From the NCBI RefSeq assembly GCF_031198435.1, contig NZ_CP133548.1, forward strand, positions 868,001 to 932,000: a stretch of DNA of 64,000 nt, read 5' to 3'. Positions within the stretch are counted from its first letter, which is position 1; each line of letters starts with the position of its first letter. Under the pieces are notes generated by a model. The model ran no database searches, had not been told where the DNA came from, and saw only the letters and a list, made by a program, of their open reading frames with translations. Position numbers and translations under genes: made by a program. This document shows, piece after piece, positions 45,341-53,929 of the stretch. Source of the DNA: Pleionea litopenaei (GTDB lineage: Bacteria; Pseudomonadota; Gammaproteobacteria; Enterobacterales; Kangiellaceae).

Positions 45341-46357
45341 TGGTGCCCGGGGCCGGAATCGACGGTCCGACGTTTCGGCCGGCACGGTATGTTAGTCACC
45401 GCAGACGGACTAAGATAAAATTTAAGCTTCTTGATAAAGGATGAAATTAAGAATGGTGCCCGGGGCTGGAGTCGACGGTCCGACGTTTCGGCCGGCACGG
45501 TATTTTAGTCACCGCTAACGGCACTCAATAAAATTTAAGCTTCTTGATAAGGGGAAAGATTAAGAATGGTGCCCGGGGCCGGAGTCGACGGTCCGACGTT
45601 TCGGCCGGCACGGTATTTTAGTCACCGCTAACGTCACTCAATTAAATTTAAGCTTCTTGATAAAGGATGAAATTAAGAATGGTGCCCGGGGCCGGAGTCG
45701 ACGGTCCGACGTTTCGGCCGGCACGGTATTTTAGTCACCGCTAACGTCACTCAATTAAATTTAATCTTCTTGATAAAGGATGAAATTAAGAATGGTGCCC
45801 GGGGCCGGAGTCGACGGTCCGACGTTTCGGCCGGCACGGTATTTTAGTCACCGCTAACGTCACTCAATTAAATTTAAGCTTCTTGATAAAGGATGAAATT
45901 AAGAATGGTGCCCGGGGCCGGAGTCGACGGTCCGACGTTTCGGCCGGCACGGTATTTTAGTCACCGCTAACGTCACTCAATTAAATTTAAGCTTCTTGAT
46001 AAAGGATGAAATTAAGAATGGTGCCCGGGGCCGGAGTCGACGGTCCGACGTTTCGGCCGGCACGGTATTTTAGTCACCGCTAACGTCACTCAATTAAATT
46101 TAAGCTTCTTGATAAAGGATGAAATTAAGAATGGTGCCCGGGGCCGGAGTCGACGGTCCGACGTTTCGGCCGGCACGGTATTTTAGTCACCGCTAACGTC
46201 ACTCAATTAAATTTAAGCTTCTTGATAAAGGATGAAATTAAGAATGGTGCCCGGGGCCGGAGTCGACGGTCCGACGTTTCGGCCGGCACGGTATTTTAGT
46301 CACCGCTAACGTCACTCAATTAAATTTAAGCTTCTTGATAAAGGATGAAATTAAGAA
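45341..46357 (-). repeat. Nine tandem 113-bp repeats containing the 3' end of tRNA-Leu
   Basis: Nine units begin at 45341, 45454, 45567, 45680, 45793, 45906, 46019, 46132 and 46245, spaced exactly 113 bp, and the tenth position (46358) is the real tRNA-Leu. Read on the minus strand each unit has about 66 bases of AT-rich spacer, a CGGTGACTAAAATACCG hairpin, then the T-arm and acceptor 3' strand of tRNA-Leu ending in CCA, with 16 extra bases (CCGAAACGTCGGACCG) replacing one T of the T loop. Copies close to the tRNA are nearly identical, while the two distal ones have diverged. There is no terminator between units, so they may be co-transcribed with the tRNA. E. coli tyrT/rtT is the closest known parallel. 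Confidence 0.95.
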
Positions 46358-46445
46358 TGGTGCCCGGGGCCGGAGTCGAACCGGCACGGTGTTACCACCG
46401 AGGGATTTTAAGTCCCTTGCGTCTACCAATTTCGCCACCCGGGCA
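46358..46445 (-). tRNA. leuZ: tRNA-Leu(UAA)
   Basis: 88 bases including encoded CCA. The acceptor stem TGCCCGG pairs with CCGGGCA, the anticodon arm GGGACTTAAAATCCC gives anticodon UAA, a long variable arm CGGTGGTAACACCG marks a class II tRNA, and the T arm reads GCCGGTTCGACTCCGGC. It is the last tRNA of a Gly-Cys-Leu group, the same order as E. coli glyW-cysT-leuZ, and is followed at once by the 113-bp repeats. Confidence 0.97.
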
Positions 46446-46456
46446 TTTCAAGATAA

Positions 46457-46530
46457 TGGAGGCTGGGGTCGGAATCGAACCGGCGTACACGGAGTTGCAG
46501 TCCGCTGCATAACCACTCTGCCACCCAGCC
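46457..46530 (-). tRNA. cysT: tRNA-Cys(GCA)
   Basis: 74 bases with encoded CCA. Acceptor GGCTGGG/CCCAGCC, anticodon loop CTGCAAC giving GCA, T arm GCCGGTTCGATTCCGAC. It lies 11 bases upstream of tRNA-Leu and downstream of a strong terminator-like hairpin. Confidence 0.97.
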
Positions 46531-46585
46531 GTATCTTATTTTTCAATAAAGACTCGGTCGATGTTCTGACTTACAGCCCTTAGTC

Positions 46586-46628
46586 AAAAAAACCTCGTAA
46601 CTGTTGGATTTGATACAGTCCGAGGTTT
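46586..46628 (-). terminator. Rho-independent terminator between tRNA-Gly and tRNA-Cys
   Basis: On the minus strand AAACCTCG pairs with CGAGGTTT, with an inner ACTGT/ACAGT helix and a ten-base loop, and the stem runs into seven T residues. It would stop or attenuate transcription after tRNA-Gly. A second hairpin, TTTGAAGG/CCTTCAAA at 46637-46657, lies between it and the tRNA-Gly and may help processing. Confidence 0.7.
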
Positions 46629-46666
46629 CTTACTGCTTTGAAGGATAGACCTTCAAAACCAGAATT

Positions 46667-46742
<76 letters not shown>

Positions 46743-46761
46743 GTCGACTTAAGTGCGGTGC

Positions 46762-46789
46762 ATTTTACAGCGTGAAACAAATCTGTCAA
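46762..46789 (-). promoter_or_regulatory. Sigma-70 promoter of the tRNA operon
   Basis: On the minus strand, TTGACA (46784-46789), a 16-base spacer and TAAAAT (46762-46767) lie just before tRNA-Gly. The bases after the -10 element are GC-rich (GCACCGCAC), the kind of discriminator seen in stringently controlled stable-RNA promoters. Confidence 0.8.
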
Positions 46790-46869
46790 GCACCAAGTTT
46801 TATTTTTTTTATATTTTTAACTAAATGTCTATTTTGTGTGCAAAAACATAAACTTAGGACACTTTTCAC

Positions 46870-47448
46870 TCACAATTCTTTAGCGGTTAGGTAAGGCCAA
46901 GCCGCCTTGATATAAATGTACATGGACCAGAGCGTTAATGCTACTGAGACATATAATGAAAAATAACCCAATACTACGAATAAAGAGTACCCCATCACGT
47001 CAACCAGTGCGGGCGTCGCGCCCCCAAGAATTAAAAAGAAGATAGCGCCGAGTTGCCATAAAGTTTTGACTTTGCCAATAAAAGAGACTTTCACATCGGC
47101 TCTTTTACCATATTCAGCCATCCATTCGCGCAACGCAGTGATGGTAATTTCTCTCCCTATTATAACTAGCGCTGGAACTGCTATCCATGGAGTTTCATAT
47201 AACTCCACAATTAAAACAATCGAGATGACAACCATGAGCTTGTCAGCCACTGGATCTAGAAAGGCACCTAATGGAGACGTCATATTAAACCGTCTTGCGA
47301 TATACCCATCGAACCAATCTGTCCATCCTGCGATCGCAAAGATCAGTGCCGCTCCGGTAAAATTCCACTCGACTGGTAAATAAAACACAGCAACGAAAAC
47401 GGGAATCATCAGAATTCGGAAGGACGTTAATATGTTCGGTATATTCAT
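46870..47448 (-). CDS. pgsA: CDP-diacylglycerol-glycerol-3-phosphate 3-phosphatidyltransferase
   Basis: A 192-residue inner-membrane enzyme that makes phosphatidylglycerophosphate, the precursor of phosphatidylglycerol. The CDP-alcohol transferase motif is complete: DGYIAR, then G and two Asp in GAFLDPVADK, near residues 48-72. It has about five membrane helices. It lies between uvrC and the tRNA operon as in E. coli. Confidence 0.96.
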   Translation of the reverse strand: MNIPNILTSFRILMIPVFVAVFYLPVEWNFTGAALIFAIAGWTDWFDGYIARRFNMTSPLGAFLDPVADKLMVVISIVLIVELYETPWIAVPALVIIGREITITALREWMAEYGKRADVKVSFIGKVKTLWQLGAIFFLILGGATPALVDVMGYSLFVVLGYFSLYVSVALTLWSMYIYIKAAWPYLTAKEL

Positions 47449-47564
47449 GTTTATATTGTCTTATCTGTAGTTTTTATCGGTCTCTTCGACTGTATTCGGA
47501 TTCCTAAGCGGCAATCACTAGAAACAGTGAACCTTCGAGAAAGGTGTTCTGGTCAAGCACAGAA

Positions 47565-49391
47565 TTACTCGTGGAGATAATTATAAATCTTTTCAGCAAG
47601 ATGTGTATCGATACCTTTCACCTTTTTTAAATCATTTAAAGTGCTTTGCTCAATATTTTTAAGGCCACCAAAATGCTTCAGTAGTTGTTGTCGCTTTTTT
47701 GGACCAACGCCGGGAATAGACTCAAGCCAAGAGGTATTTCGTTGCTTTTTCCTACGCCCTCGATGCCCGGCAATCGCAAAACGGTGTGCTTCATCGCGAA
47801 TGTGTTGAATCAGGTGTAAGGCTTCGGAGTTTTCCGGCAAAATTTTAGCGATACTCTGGCCAGGAAAAAACAATTGCTCCATTCCTAATTTCCGCTCAGT
47901 CCCTTTAGCAACCGAAACAATCGCTGGTTGTTGAATGCTTAACTGTTCCAAAGCTTGCAAGGCCGATTTTAATTGCCCCTTACCGCCATCAATTAAAATT
48001 AAATCCGGTAAATTCTCGTCCGATTTAACCATTCTCGCGTAACGACGATACACCGCTTGTTCAATCGCAGCATAATCATCACCGGGCGTGACATCATTAA
48101 TATTAAAGCGTCGATAAGATGATTTATCTGGCGCCCCGCGCTTAAACACAACACAAGAAGCCACGGTTCCTTCGCCCATTGTATGACTGATATCAAAACA
48201 CTCCATATGCAATGGAAGTTCATCAAGACCGAGCTGCTCTTTCACTTGAGTCACTTTTTCCATTTGCGAGGCATTGCTGTTGAGTTTATTTTGTAATGCA
48301 ATATCTGCGTTTTTCTCAGCCAACTTTAACCATTCAAGACGATCACCTCGAACATTATCGGCGACCCGAATACGACGCTCTGCTACCTTTTCAATTGCGC
48401 TCTCTAATACATTGGCCCTTACTTGTTCAGAGGACAAAATAACTTCCTTGGGCGCTTCTCGGCCAGATAAATAGAATTGCAACACAAAGGATTCAAATAA
48501 TTCTTCTAAGCTGACATCAAGCTTTAACTTTGGAAAAAATGTCTCAGAGCCGAGAACCTGTCCATCACGAACAGTTACAACGACCGCACATAAAACACCG
48601 GCATTTAACTTGATAGAAAAGGCATCGGCATCGATCATCACCCCAGATATGACCTGCTTTTGAGTCAATGCCCTCAAACTGGCCAGCTGATCACGAAATA
48701 TCGCCGCTGACTCAAACTCTAAGGCTTCCGAAGCTGCATCCATTTGAGTCTGAAGACTTTGCAGCACTTCTTCACTTTTACCTTGATAAAACAGACGGGT
48801 TAATTGTACATCTTTTGCGTATTCTTCTTCTGAAACGAAGCCAACACACGGCGCTTTGCAACGCTTAATCTGGAATTGTAAGCACGGACGCGAACGATTT
48901 TGAAAAACAGAGTCTTCACACTGCCTAACTTTGAATAACTTTTGCAACATCGAAAGGCTTTGTCGAGCTGCACTACCACTTGGAAAAGGACCGAAATAAT
49001 CGCCCCCCTGTTTTCTCGCTCCTCGGTGATAGCCCAGTTTCGGGAACTTATGACTCGAAAGGTGGATATACGGGTAGGTTTTATCATCTCTAAAGATAAC
49101 ATTGTAGCGAGGCTTTAACTGCTTAATATAATGATTTTCTAGGAGTAAGGCTTCAACCTCAGTGTTGGTAACGGTGACTTCAATAGCAGCAATCTGCTTC
49201 ACCATTACCCGCGTTTTAGGCGTGTGATCATTTTTTGCGAAATAACTAGATACGCGGTTCTTTAAGTTTTTGGCTTTACCGACATAGATGACTTGCGCAT
49301 CGGCATCGAGCATCCGGTAAACACCGGGCTGCTCGGTTAATTCTCGAATAAAAGACTTTGCGTCAAACTCTTCTAAAGACCGCTCAACCAT
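47565..49391 (-). CDS. uvrC: Excinuclease ABC subunit C
   Basis: A 608-residue nucleotide excision repair nuclease. An N-terminal GIY-YIG domain (GVYRMLDADAQVIYVGKAKN, near residues 24-43), a UVR motif near 205-240, an RNase H-like nuclease domain in the middle (MECFDISHTMG) and a C-terminal pair of helix-hairpin-helix motifs (SIPGVGPKKRQQLLKHFG) are all present. Length equals E. coli UvrC. It starts nine bases after the response regulator gene. Confidence 0.97.
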   Translation of the reverse strand: MVERSLEEFDAKSFIRELTEQPGVYRMLDADAQVIYVGKAKNLKNRVSSYFAKNDHTPKTRVMVKQIAAIEVTVTNTEVEALLLENHYIKQLKPRYNVIFRDDKTYPYIHLSSHKFPKLGYHRGARKQGGDYFGPFPSGSAARQSLSMLQKLFKVRQCEDSVFQNRSRPCLQFQIKRCKAPCVGFVSEEEYAKDVQLTRLFYQGKSEEVLQSLQTQMDAASEALEFESAAIFRDQLASLRALTQKQVISGVMIDADAFSIKLNAGVLCAVVVTVRDGQVLGSETFFPKLKLDVSLEELFESFVLQFYLSGREAPKEVILSSEQVRANVLESAIEKVAERRIRVADNVRGDRLEWLKLAEKNADIALQNKLNSNASQMEKVTQVKEQLGLDELPLHMECFDISHTMGEGTVASCVVFKRGAPDKSSYRRFNINDVTPGDDYAAIEQAVYRRYARMVKSDENLPDLILIDGGKGQLKSALQALEQLSIQQPAIVSVAKGTERKLGMEQLFFPGQSIAKILPENSEALHLIQHIRDEAHRFAIAGHRGRRKKQRNTSWLESIPGVGPKKRQQLLKHFGGLKNIEQSTLNDLKKVKGIDTHLAEKIYNYLHE

Positions 49392-49400
49392 TAGAGCGGA

Positions 49401-50048
49401 TTATTTGATGTTTTCAGTACTGATTAAACCATGACGAATGGCGAGATGAGTCAACTCTACATCGTTATCCACGCTTAGTTTTTCAAACAATCGATAACGA
49501 TAGCTGTTGACCGTCTTCGGGCTCAAACACAGCTTATCTGAAATTTGCTGAACTTTTTGCCCCTGAGTGATCATCATCATCACCTGCATTTCGCGCTCAG
49601 AGAGTATTTCAAAGGGTTGATCGTCATTATCATCGAAACGTTTAAGCGCCATTTGCTGAGCGATTTCAGGTGTCAAATATCGTTTACCCCGAGAGACCTG
49701 ACGAATTGCAATCACCATTTCTTCAATATCGGCGCCTTTGGTTAAGTAACCGGCTGCCCCAGCTTGCATAAACCGAGAAGGATAAGGTTCTTCAGAATGA
49801 ACGCTAACCACCACAATTTTAACATCAGGATCGTAGCGAATAAGTCGACGAGTTGCTTCTAACCCGCCAATTCCAGGCATGTTAGCATCCATGAGGATTA
49901 CATTGGGCCCAAGCTCACGGGATTTTGCAATCGCTTCTTCCCCAGTTGCCGCTTCTCCGACAACGGAAATCCCTTGAACATCACCGAGTAGCCGGGTAAT
50001 TCCGGTTCTTACCAGATCATGATCATCAACGATTAAAACTTTGATCAC
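49401..50048 (-). CDS. uvrY: GacA/UvrY-type response regulator
   Basis: A 215-residue regulator from a GTG at 50048, which has a GGGGG-rich binding site just upstream; earlier in-frame starts would add an unlikely N-terminal leader. The receiver domain has VDDHDLVR and the phospho-acceptor Asp in LMDANMPGIGG near residue 54. The LuxR-type helix-turn-helix is at the C terminus (ILSEREMQVMMMITQG to SPKTVNSYRYRL). It is the partner of BarA/GacS and drives small RNAs that titrate CsrA. The uvrY-uvrC order is conserved in gammaproteobacteria. Confidence 0.94.
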   Translation of the reverse strand: MIKVLIVDDHDLVRTGITRLLGDVQGISVVGEAATGEEAIAKSRELGPNVILMDANMPGIGGLEATRRLIRYDPDVKIVVVSVHSEEPYPSRFMQAGAAGYLTKGADIEEMVIAIRQVSRGKRYLTPEIAQQMALKRFDDNDDQPFEILSEREMQVMMMITQGQKVQQISDKLCLSPKTVNSYRYRLFEKLSVDNDVELTHLAIRHGLISTENIK

Positions 50049-50835
50049 ATGGACCCCCTTTGTTGTCCTCAATCGCCTACCTGCAAATTCTAGACGATGG
50101 TTTTGCGTGTCTTCCCCAAACCGGTGCAGTGAGTCATCATTAGTCCACTGCCTCCGACGATAAAAATACAACAAAAACAATTACATTCACGCTCTTCAAC
50201 CGTTGGTTTGAAATCACTCTACCGACGTGAATCAACAAACGACTGCAAAAAGAGCATGACAATCATCCGGCCTTACTTCGTATAATCTTTGTACAAGGCC
50301 TTGATTTGTAAGCAAAGATACTTGTGCAAGCTTACCACTTTCCCGATGAAAGGCAACGATATTGATCGCAGCGATCTGACTGCTTATCTCTTTTTTGCGG
50401 AGCTGAATTTAGGCGATTCCACACGAGTATTCAATGTTTACTATAGCTTAATTATGCATTTCATCGAGCAATGAAATATTTCACTCACCTCTGATTTCCG
50501 ACAGGTCGGTCACTATTTATCGCAATCACTCGAAAATAGGCTAAATATTGTGAATATAATTGGGATGACATACGAATAACTATGCACCAAGTCAGGTCGC
50601 CAACTAAATTATTGATTAGCCAAATCGAAGAGTAATATAGCGGCTTTTTTATCGCATTTTTACGAGATTCTTATTCACGACATTCTTATTTTCGACGGTT
50701 GGTGTCAGGTATTTGACTCGCAATAATTCAAGTCTTCAGACAGTTTCTCTAACGGTTATGAATAAACGGATATGAATAAACAGTTATGGATATTAATAGC
50801 TCGCACGGACCTTCACGTCCGTGCGATGACTTAAA
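50049..50835. other. Long intergenic region without a clear gene
   Basis: A small open stretch at 50289-50474 (61 codons) has no ribosome binding site or recognisable product and is probably not a gene. The perfect 10-bp stem TCGCACGGAC / GTCCGTGCGA with a six-base loop (50801-50826) lies just after the alcohol dehydrogenase stop codon and is likely its transcription end or mRNA stabiliser, though the T run is missing. Confidence 0.45.
50801..50826 (-). terminator. Perfect 10-bp hairpin after the alcohol dehydrogenase gene
   Basis: TCGCACGGAC and GTCCGTGCGA form an uninterrupted ten-pair stem around the loop CTTCAC, ten bases past the gene's stop at 50836. There is no T run on the minus strand, so it may mark mRNA processing rather than intrinsic termination. 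Confidence 0.5.
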
Positions 50836-52104
50836 CTAGAAGGTCGATGCATCGATCACATATCGATAACGCGCTCGCTTATTGACGACATCTTCCCATG
50901 CTCGACTGATATCCTCGGCCTTGATAATTTGAACGTTAGGAAATACCTTATTATCGGCACAAAAATTCACCACCTCTTGAGTCTCTCGCATTCCTCCAAT
51001 TAACGACACGTTAAAATTCACTCGACTGATTGAAAGACCAATCGCACTAATATTTAATTCGAACTTTTCAGGCATTCCGACTTGAGTGTAGGTCCCATGT
51101 GGTTTAACAACCGATGCATAGGCAGCCACATCATATTGATAAGGTATGGTGCAAATCACGTAATCTAATTTTCCGCGATAATTAGCCAGCTTACTGACGT
51201 CATCAACAACCACCGCTTCTTTAGCTCCAAACTCCAATATATCGTTAACCTTGCTCGGAGACGTAGTAAATGCGTAAACGTCGGCTCCTTTGGCAACCGC
51301 TATTTTTATCGCTAAATGACCCAGCCCACCTATACCGACAACACCAACTTTATCGCCTTTTCCTAAATTGAACTTCATCAATGGAGAATAGGTAGTAATT
51401 CCGGCACACAACAAGGGTGCGGCATCCTGAAAGCTTATGTGGCTTGGAATATGAACTGCAAAATGCTCTTTCACCACTATATTATTTGAGTAACCTCCCT
51501 GGGAAATTCCAGTCGGAGAGCTTTCTTGAGGGTAACCGTAGGTAAAAACCGTGTCTGGGCAATATTGCTCTTCGCCTTGCTGGAAACTTTCACAGTCAGA
51601 GTTACTGTCAACCATGCAGCCAACCCCAGCGCGATCGCCCACTTTAAACTTGCTAACCTTCTTGCCGACCGCAGTCACAACCCCAACGATTTCATGCCCC
51701 GGCACCTGAGGGTATTTTTGTGGCCCCCAATGGCCTTTCATCTGATGTATATCGGAGTGGCAAATGCTAGCGTATTTAATTTCAATCAATACATCATCAT
51801 CGCCCACCGGTCGACGCTCAAACTCCCAAGGGTGTAACTTGCCCGAGGTATCTATGGCAGCGTACCCTTTCGACTTAACATTGACTCGACTTCCGGCCAT
51901 AGCACTCGCCGAAGCCAGCGTGGGTAGAGCACCGGTTAAAGCAATGCCAGCGCCAAGAGTTGCGGTCGACTGCAATAGCTTCCGACGCGAATAGGAAACC
52001 GATTCTGTCGGCGTCTTGATTTCTTGCTCGATGTCGCCTTGAACGAGCTTGTTAGTGTCATGGTCATACGCTTTGCCGATGACATGATCATGTTGTTTGC
52101 ACAT
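50836..52104 (-). CDS. Zinc-type alcohol dehydrogenase (YahK/CAD-like) with Tat leader
   Basis: A 422-residue medium-chain dehydrogenase. Residues 1-75 are an extension with a twin-arginine signal (YSRRKLLQS then a hydrophobic run ending LASASA). The catalytic zinc site is intact: Cys in SICHSDIH, HE in VPGHEIVG and the distal Cys in LLCAGITTYSP. The NAD(P) site is GIGGLGHLAIKIA. The structural-zinc loop reads GCMVDSNSDCESF and so lacks two of the four Cys. Function is probably aldehyde/alcohol redox in the periplasm, an inference. It follows a secreted cupin and lies opposite an AraC-type regulator, like E. coli yqhC and its aldehyde reductase targets. Confidence 0.85.
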   Translation of the reverse strand: MCKQHDHVIGKAYDHDTNKLVQGDIEQEIKTPTESVSYSRRKLLQSTATLGAGIALTGALPTLASASAMAGSRVNVKSKGYAAIDTSGKLHPWEFERRPVGDDDVLIEIKYASICHSDIHQMKGHWGPQKYPQVPGHEIVGVVTAVGKKVSKFKVGDRAGVGCMVDSNSDCESFQQGEEQYCPDTVFTYGYPQESSPTGISQGGYSNNIVVKEHFAVHIPSHISFQDAAPLLCAGITTYSPLMKFNLGKGDKVGVVGIGGLGHLAIKIAVAKGADVYAFTTSPSKVNDILEFGAKEAVVVDDVSKLANYRGKLDYVICTIPYQYDVAAYASVVKPHGTYTQVGMPEKFELNISAIGLSISRVNFNVSLIGGMRETQEVVNFCADNKVFPNVQIIKAEDISRAWEDVVNKRARYRYVIDASTF

Positions 52105-52177
52105 AAATAAATCCTCGAATGTTCTTTGGTGAATCGATAAATTAAATCAATAAGCTGAATATAAAGTTACTTGCGAA

Positions 52178-52720
52178 TTAATCACTGTTACGACTTCGGG
52201 TTAAGGCGCGAGCTTTTGAAACCGCCGATGAATACTGTTCATCCGACACTTTTTCTTTCCACTCAACATTTTTGCCGCCAAGTTCTCCTGTTATCACTAG
52301 GTGGGTCATTGAAGAGTCAGGCAAAGCACCATGCCAGTGTTCCAGATTCGCAGGACACCAAAGGCTTTCTCCTGAATTAACTAACGAAACCTGGCCATCA
52401 AGTGTTGCCGTTATCGCGACACCGCTGGTAACGATCATATGCTGGCCTGCTGGATGTTGATGCCACGCTGTGCGAGCGCCATTTGCAAAGACTACTTTCG
52501 CGCCCGAATATTTAGCATCATGATTACTGGGAAATAAGATGGTTACTTTCACTTCCCCACTAAACCATTCATCGGGTCCGACGAATGTCGGCTGGGCTCC
52601 ATGGGGATAAATAACTTGAGAACTTCCTGAATTGTCTAGGGCGAATACCCCACTTACATTGCCCAAACAACTCGTTAAAAAAATGGCTAAGCCTTTCCGA
52701 AGTGAATGGCCTCTTTGCAT
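52178..52720 (-). CDS. Secreted cupin-domain protein
   Basis: A 180-residue protein with a signal peptide and one cupin domain. The first motif is WHQHPAGQHMIVTSG (two His ligands), the second is CPANLEHWHGALPDSSMTHLVI. The ATG at 52720 has an AGGAG site eight bases upstream, while the TTG two codons earlier is too close to it. Such proteins accompany alcohol dehydrogenases and AraC regulators in several bacteria, and may be small-molecule lyases or isomerases. The gene is transcribed ahead of the alcohol dehydrogenase gene with a 73-base gap. Confidence 0.82.
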   Translation of the reverse strand: MQRGHSLRKGLAIFLTSCLGNVSGVFALDNSGSSQVIYPHGAQPTFVGPDEWFSGEVKVTILFPSNHDAKYSGAKVVFANGARTAWHQHPAGQHMIVTSGVAITATLDGQVSLVNSGESLWCPANLEHWHGALPDSSMTHLVITGELGGKNVEWKEKVSDEQYSSAVSKARALTRSRNSD

Positions 52721-52972
52721 AGTCAACGCTCCTAGAATTTAAGTCAGTCGTACTGAAAGCAAACCGAATAATTGTATGCCGTTTATTTAACCAACGAAGC
52801 ACCGTCATGCGTTACCATGTTTGAGTCGAATTATTGCCTATTTCTATTTAAAGCGGATTAATTAACTCATTATTTCGCTGGATACATTGCCTATTTCTTC
52901 GTAATATGAGAATCACCAGCACTAAAGTAACACCCTATTCGCGGCCTTATTGATGGGTTATTTGTGAGGTAA

Positions 52973-53929
52973 ATGGGGGAACCACTAAGTCACTTTCGAC
53001 AAACAGAGACGGTTATGGCAATGAATCACAAACAAGACCAATCCATCATTCAACCGGAACTGGCATCCCGTATTGAAGTCTTAGCTAATGGTGAGAATCG
53101 GGTCGATACGCGTATTCCAGGATTAAGTCTCCATCGGTGGGAGGCACCCACTGTGCCTACCAGTTACATGCTAGCGCCCAGTATTTGTCTTATTGGGCAA
53201 GGACAAAAACGCGTCCTGCTGGGTAAAGATGTTTTCGTGTATGACGCCAATCACTTTCTAATCACATCCATTGATTTACCGGTCGTTAGTAATATTATCA
53301 ATGCTACGCCCGATCGACCCTACCTCGGACTAACGATGGAGTTGAATTTAAAAATGATTGGGCAACTGATGCTTGACCATCCGGCAAAAGTCAATCGCAG
53401 CAAAGAAAGCTTAGGACTCGCAGTCAGCGAACTCTCAGACACTTTACTAAGCCCATTCACTCGTTTACTCGATTTATTGCGTCACCCAGAAGACATCGCC
53501 GCTCTTGCTCCATTAATTCAAAAAGAAATTTTTTATCGATTGTTATGTGGCAGCCAAGGCCCATTATTAAGACGCATTGCCTCAACCGGTAACCATGGCT
53601 ATCAAATTGCGCGTATCATCGATTGGCTAAAGGCTAATTACAACAAACCGGTAAAAGTGGATGAGTTAGCCAATCAAGCCGGTTTAAGCACCTCCGCGTT
53701 CCACAGCCACTTTAGAGCCATCACGGCAATGAGTCCGCTTCAGTATCAAAAAAAGATTCGGCTCAATGAAGCCCGGCGATTGATGTTAACTGAGCGTTAC
53801 GATGCATCGCGCGCTGCCTTTGAAGTGGGTTATGAGAGTCCCTCACAGTTTAACCGCGAATACAGCCGGCTGTTTGGCGCTCCACCTGCACGTGATATAA
53901 AAAACTTAGTCAGCGAGGTAACGGTATAG
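52973..53929 (+). CDS. AraC-family transcription regulator (YqhC-like)
   Basis: A 318-residue regulator with an N-terminal AraC_N ligand domain (residues about 35-190) and a C-terminal double helix-turn-helix (VDELANQAGLSTSAFHSHF and AAFEVGYESPSQFNREYSR). The pattern matches YqhC, which senses aldehydes and activates aldehyde reductases. It is divergent from the cupin/dehydrogenase pair and probably controls it. The ATG at 52973 is used; ATG at 53015 or 53021 are alternatives. Confidence 0.86.
   Translation: MGEPLSHFRQTETVMAMNHKQDQSIIQPELASRIEVLANGENRVDTRIPGLSLHRWEAPTVPTSYMLAPSICLIGQGQKRVLLGKDVFVYDANHFLITSIDLPVVSNIINATPDRPYLGLTMELNLKMIGQLMLDHPAKVNRSKESLGLAVSELSDTLLSPFTRLLDLLRHPEDIAALAPLIQKEIFYRLLCGSQGPLLRRIASTGNHGYQIARIIDWLKANYNKPVKVDELANQAGLSTSAFHSHFRAITAMSPLQYQKKIRLNEARRLMLTERYDASRAAFEVGYESPSQFNREYSRLFGAPPARDIKNLVSEVTV

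Noticed and set aside
45157-45444. A 95-codon open reading frame on the plus strand at the array end
   Set aside because: It crosses the degenerate remnant and first regular repeat, which explains its sequence; no ribosome binding site and the strand is opposite to the tRNA unit.
45341-46357. CRISPR array or integron cassette array
   Set aside because: The whole 113-bp unit is repeated with no variable spacers, no cas genes and no integrase. The tRNA 3' end in each unit gives a better explanation.
45341-46445. Scars of repeated integration at the tRNA-Leu gene
   Set aside because: Integrative elements do duplicate tRNA 3' ends, but exact 113-bp spacing, no integrase and no cargo make this unlikely.
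50289-50474. A 61-codon open frame in the gap upstream of the gacA-like gene
   Set aside because: No ribosome binding site, no recognisable product and no match with neighbours in context; most likely chance.
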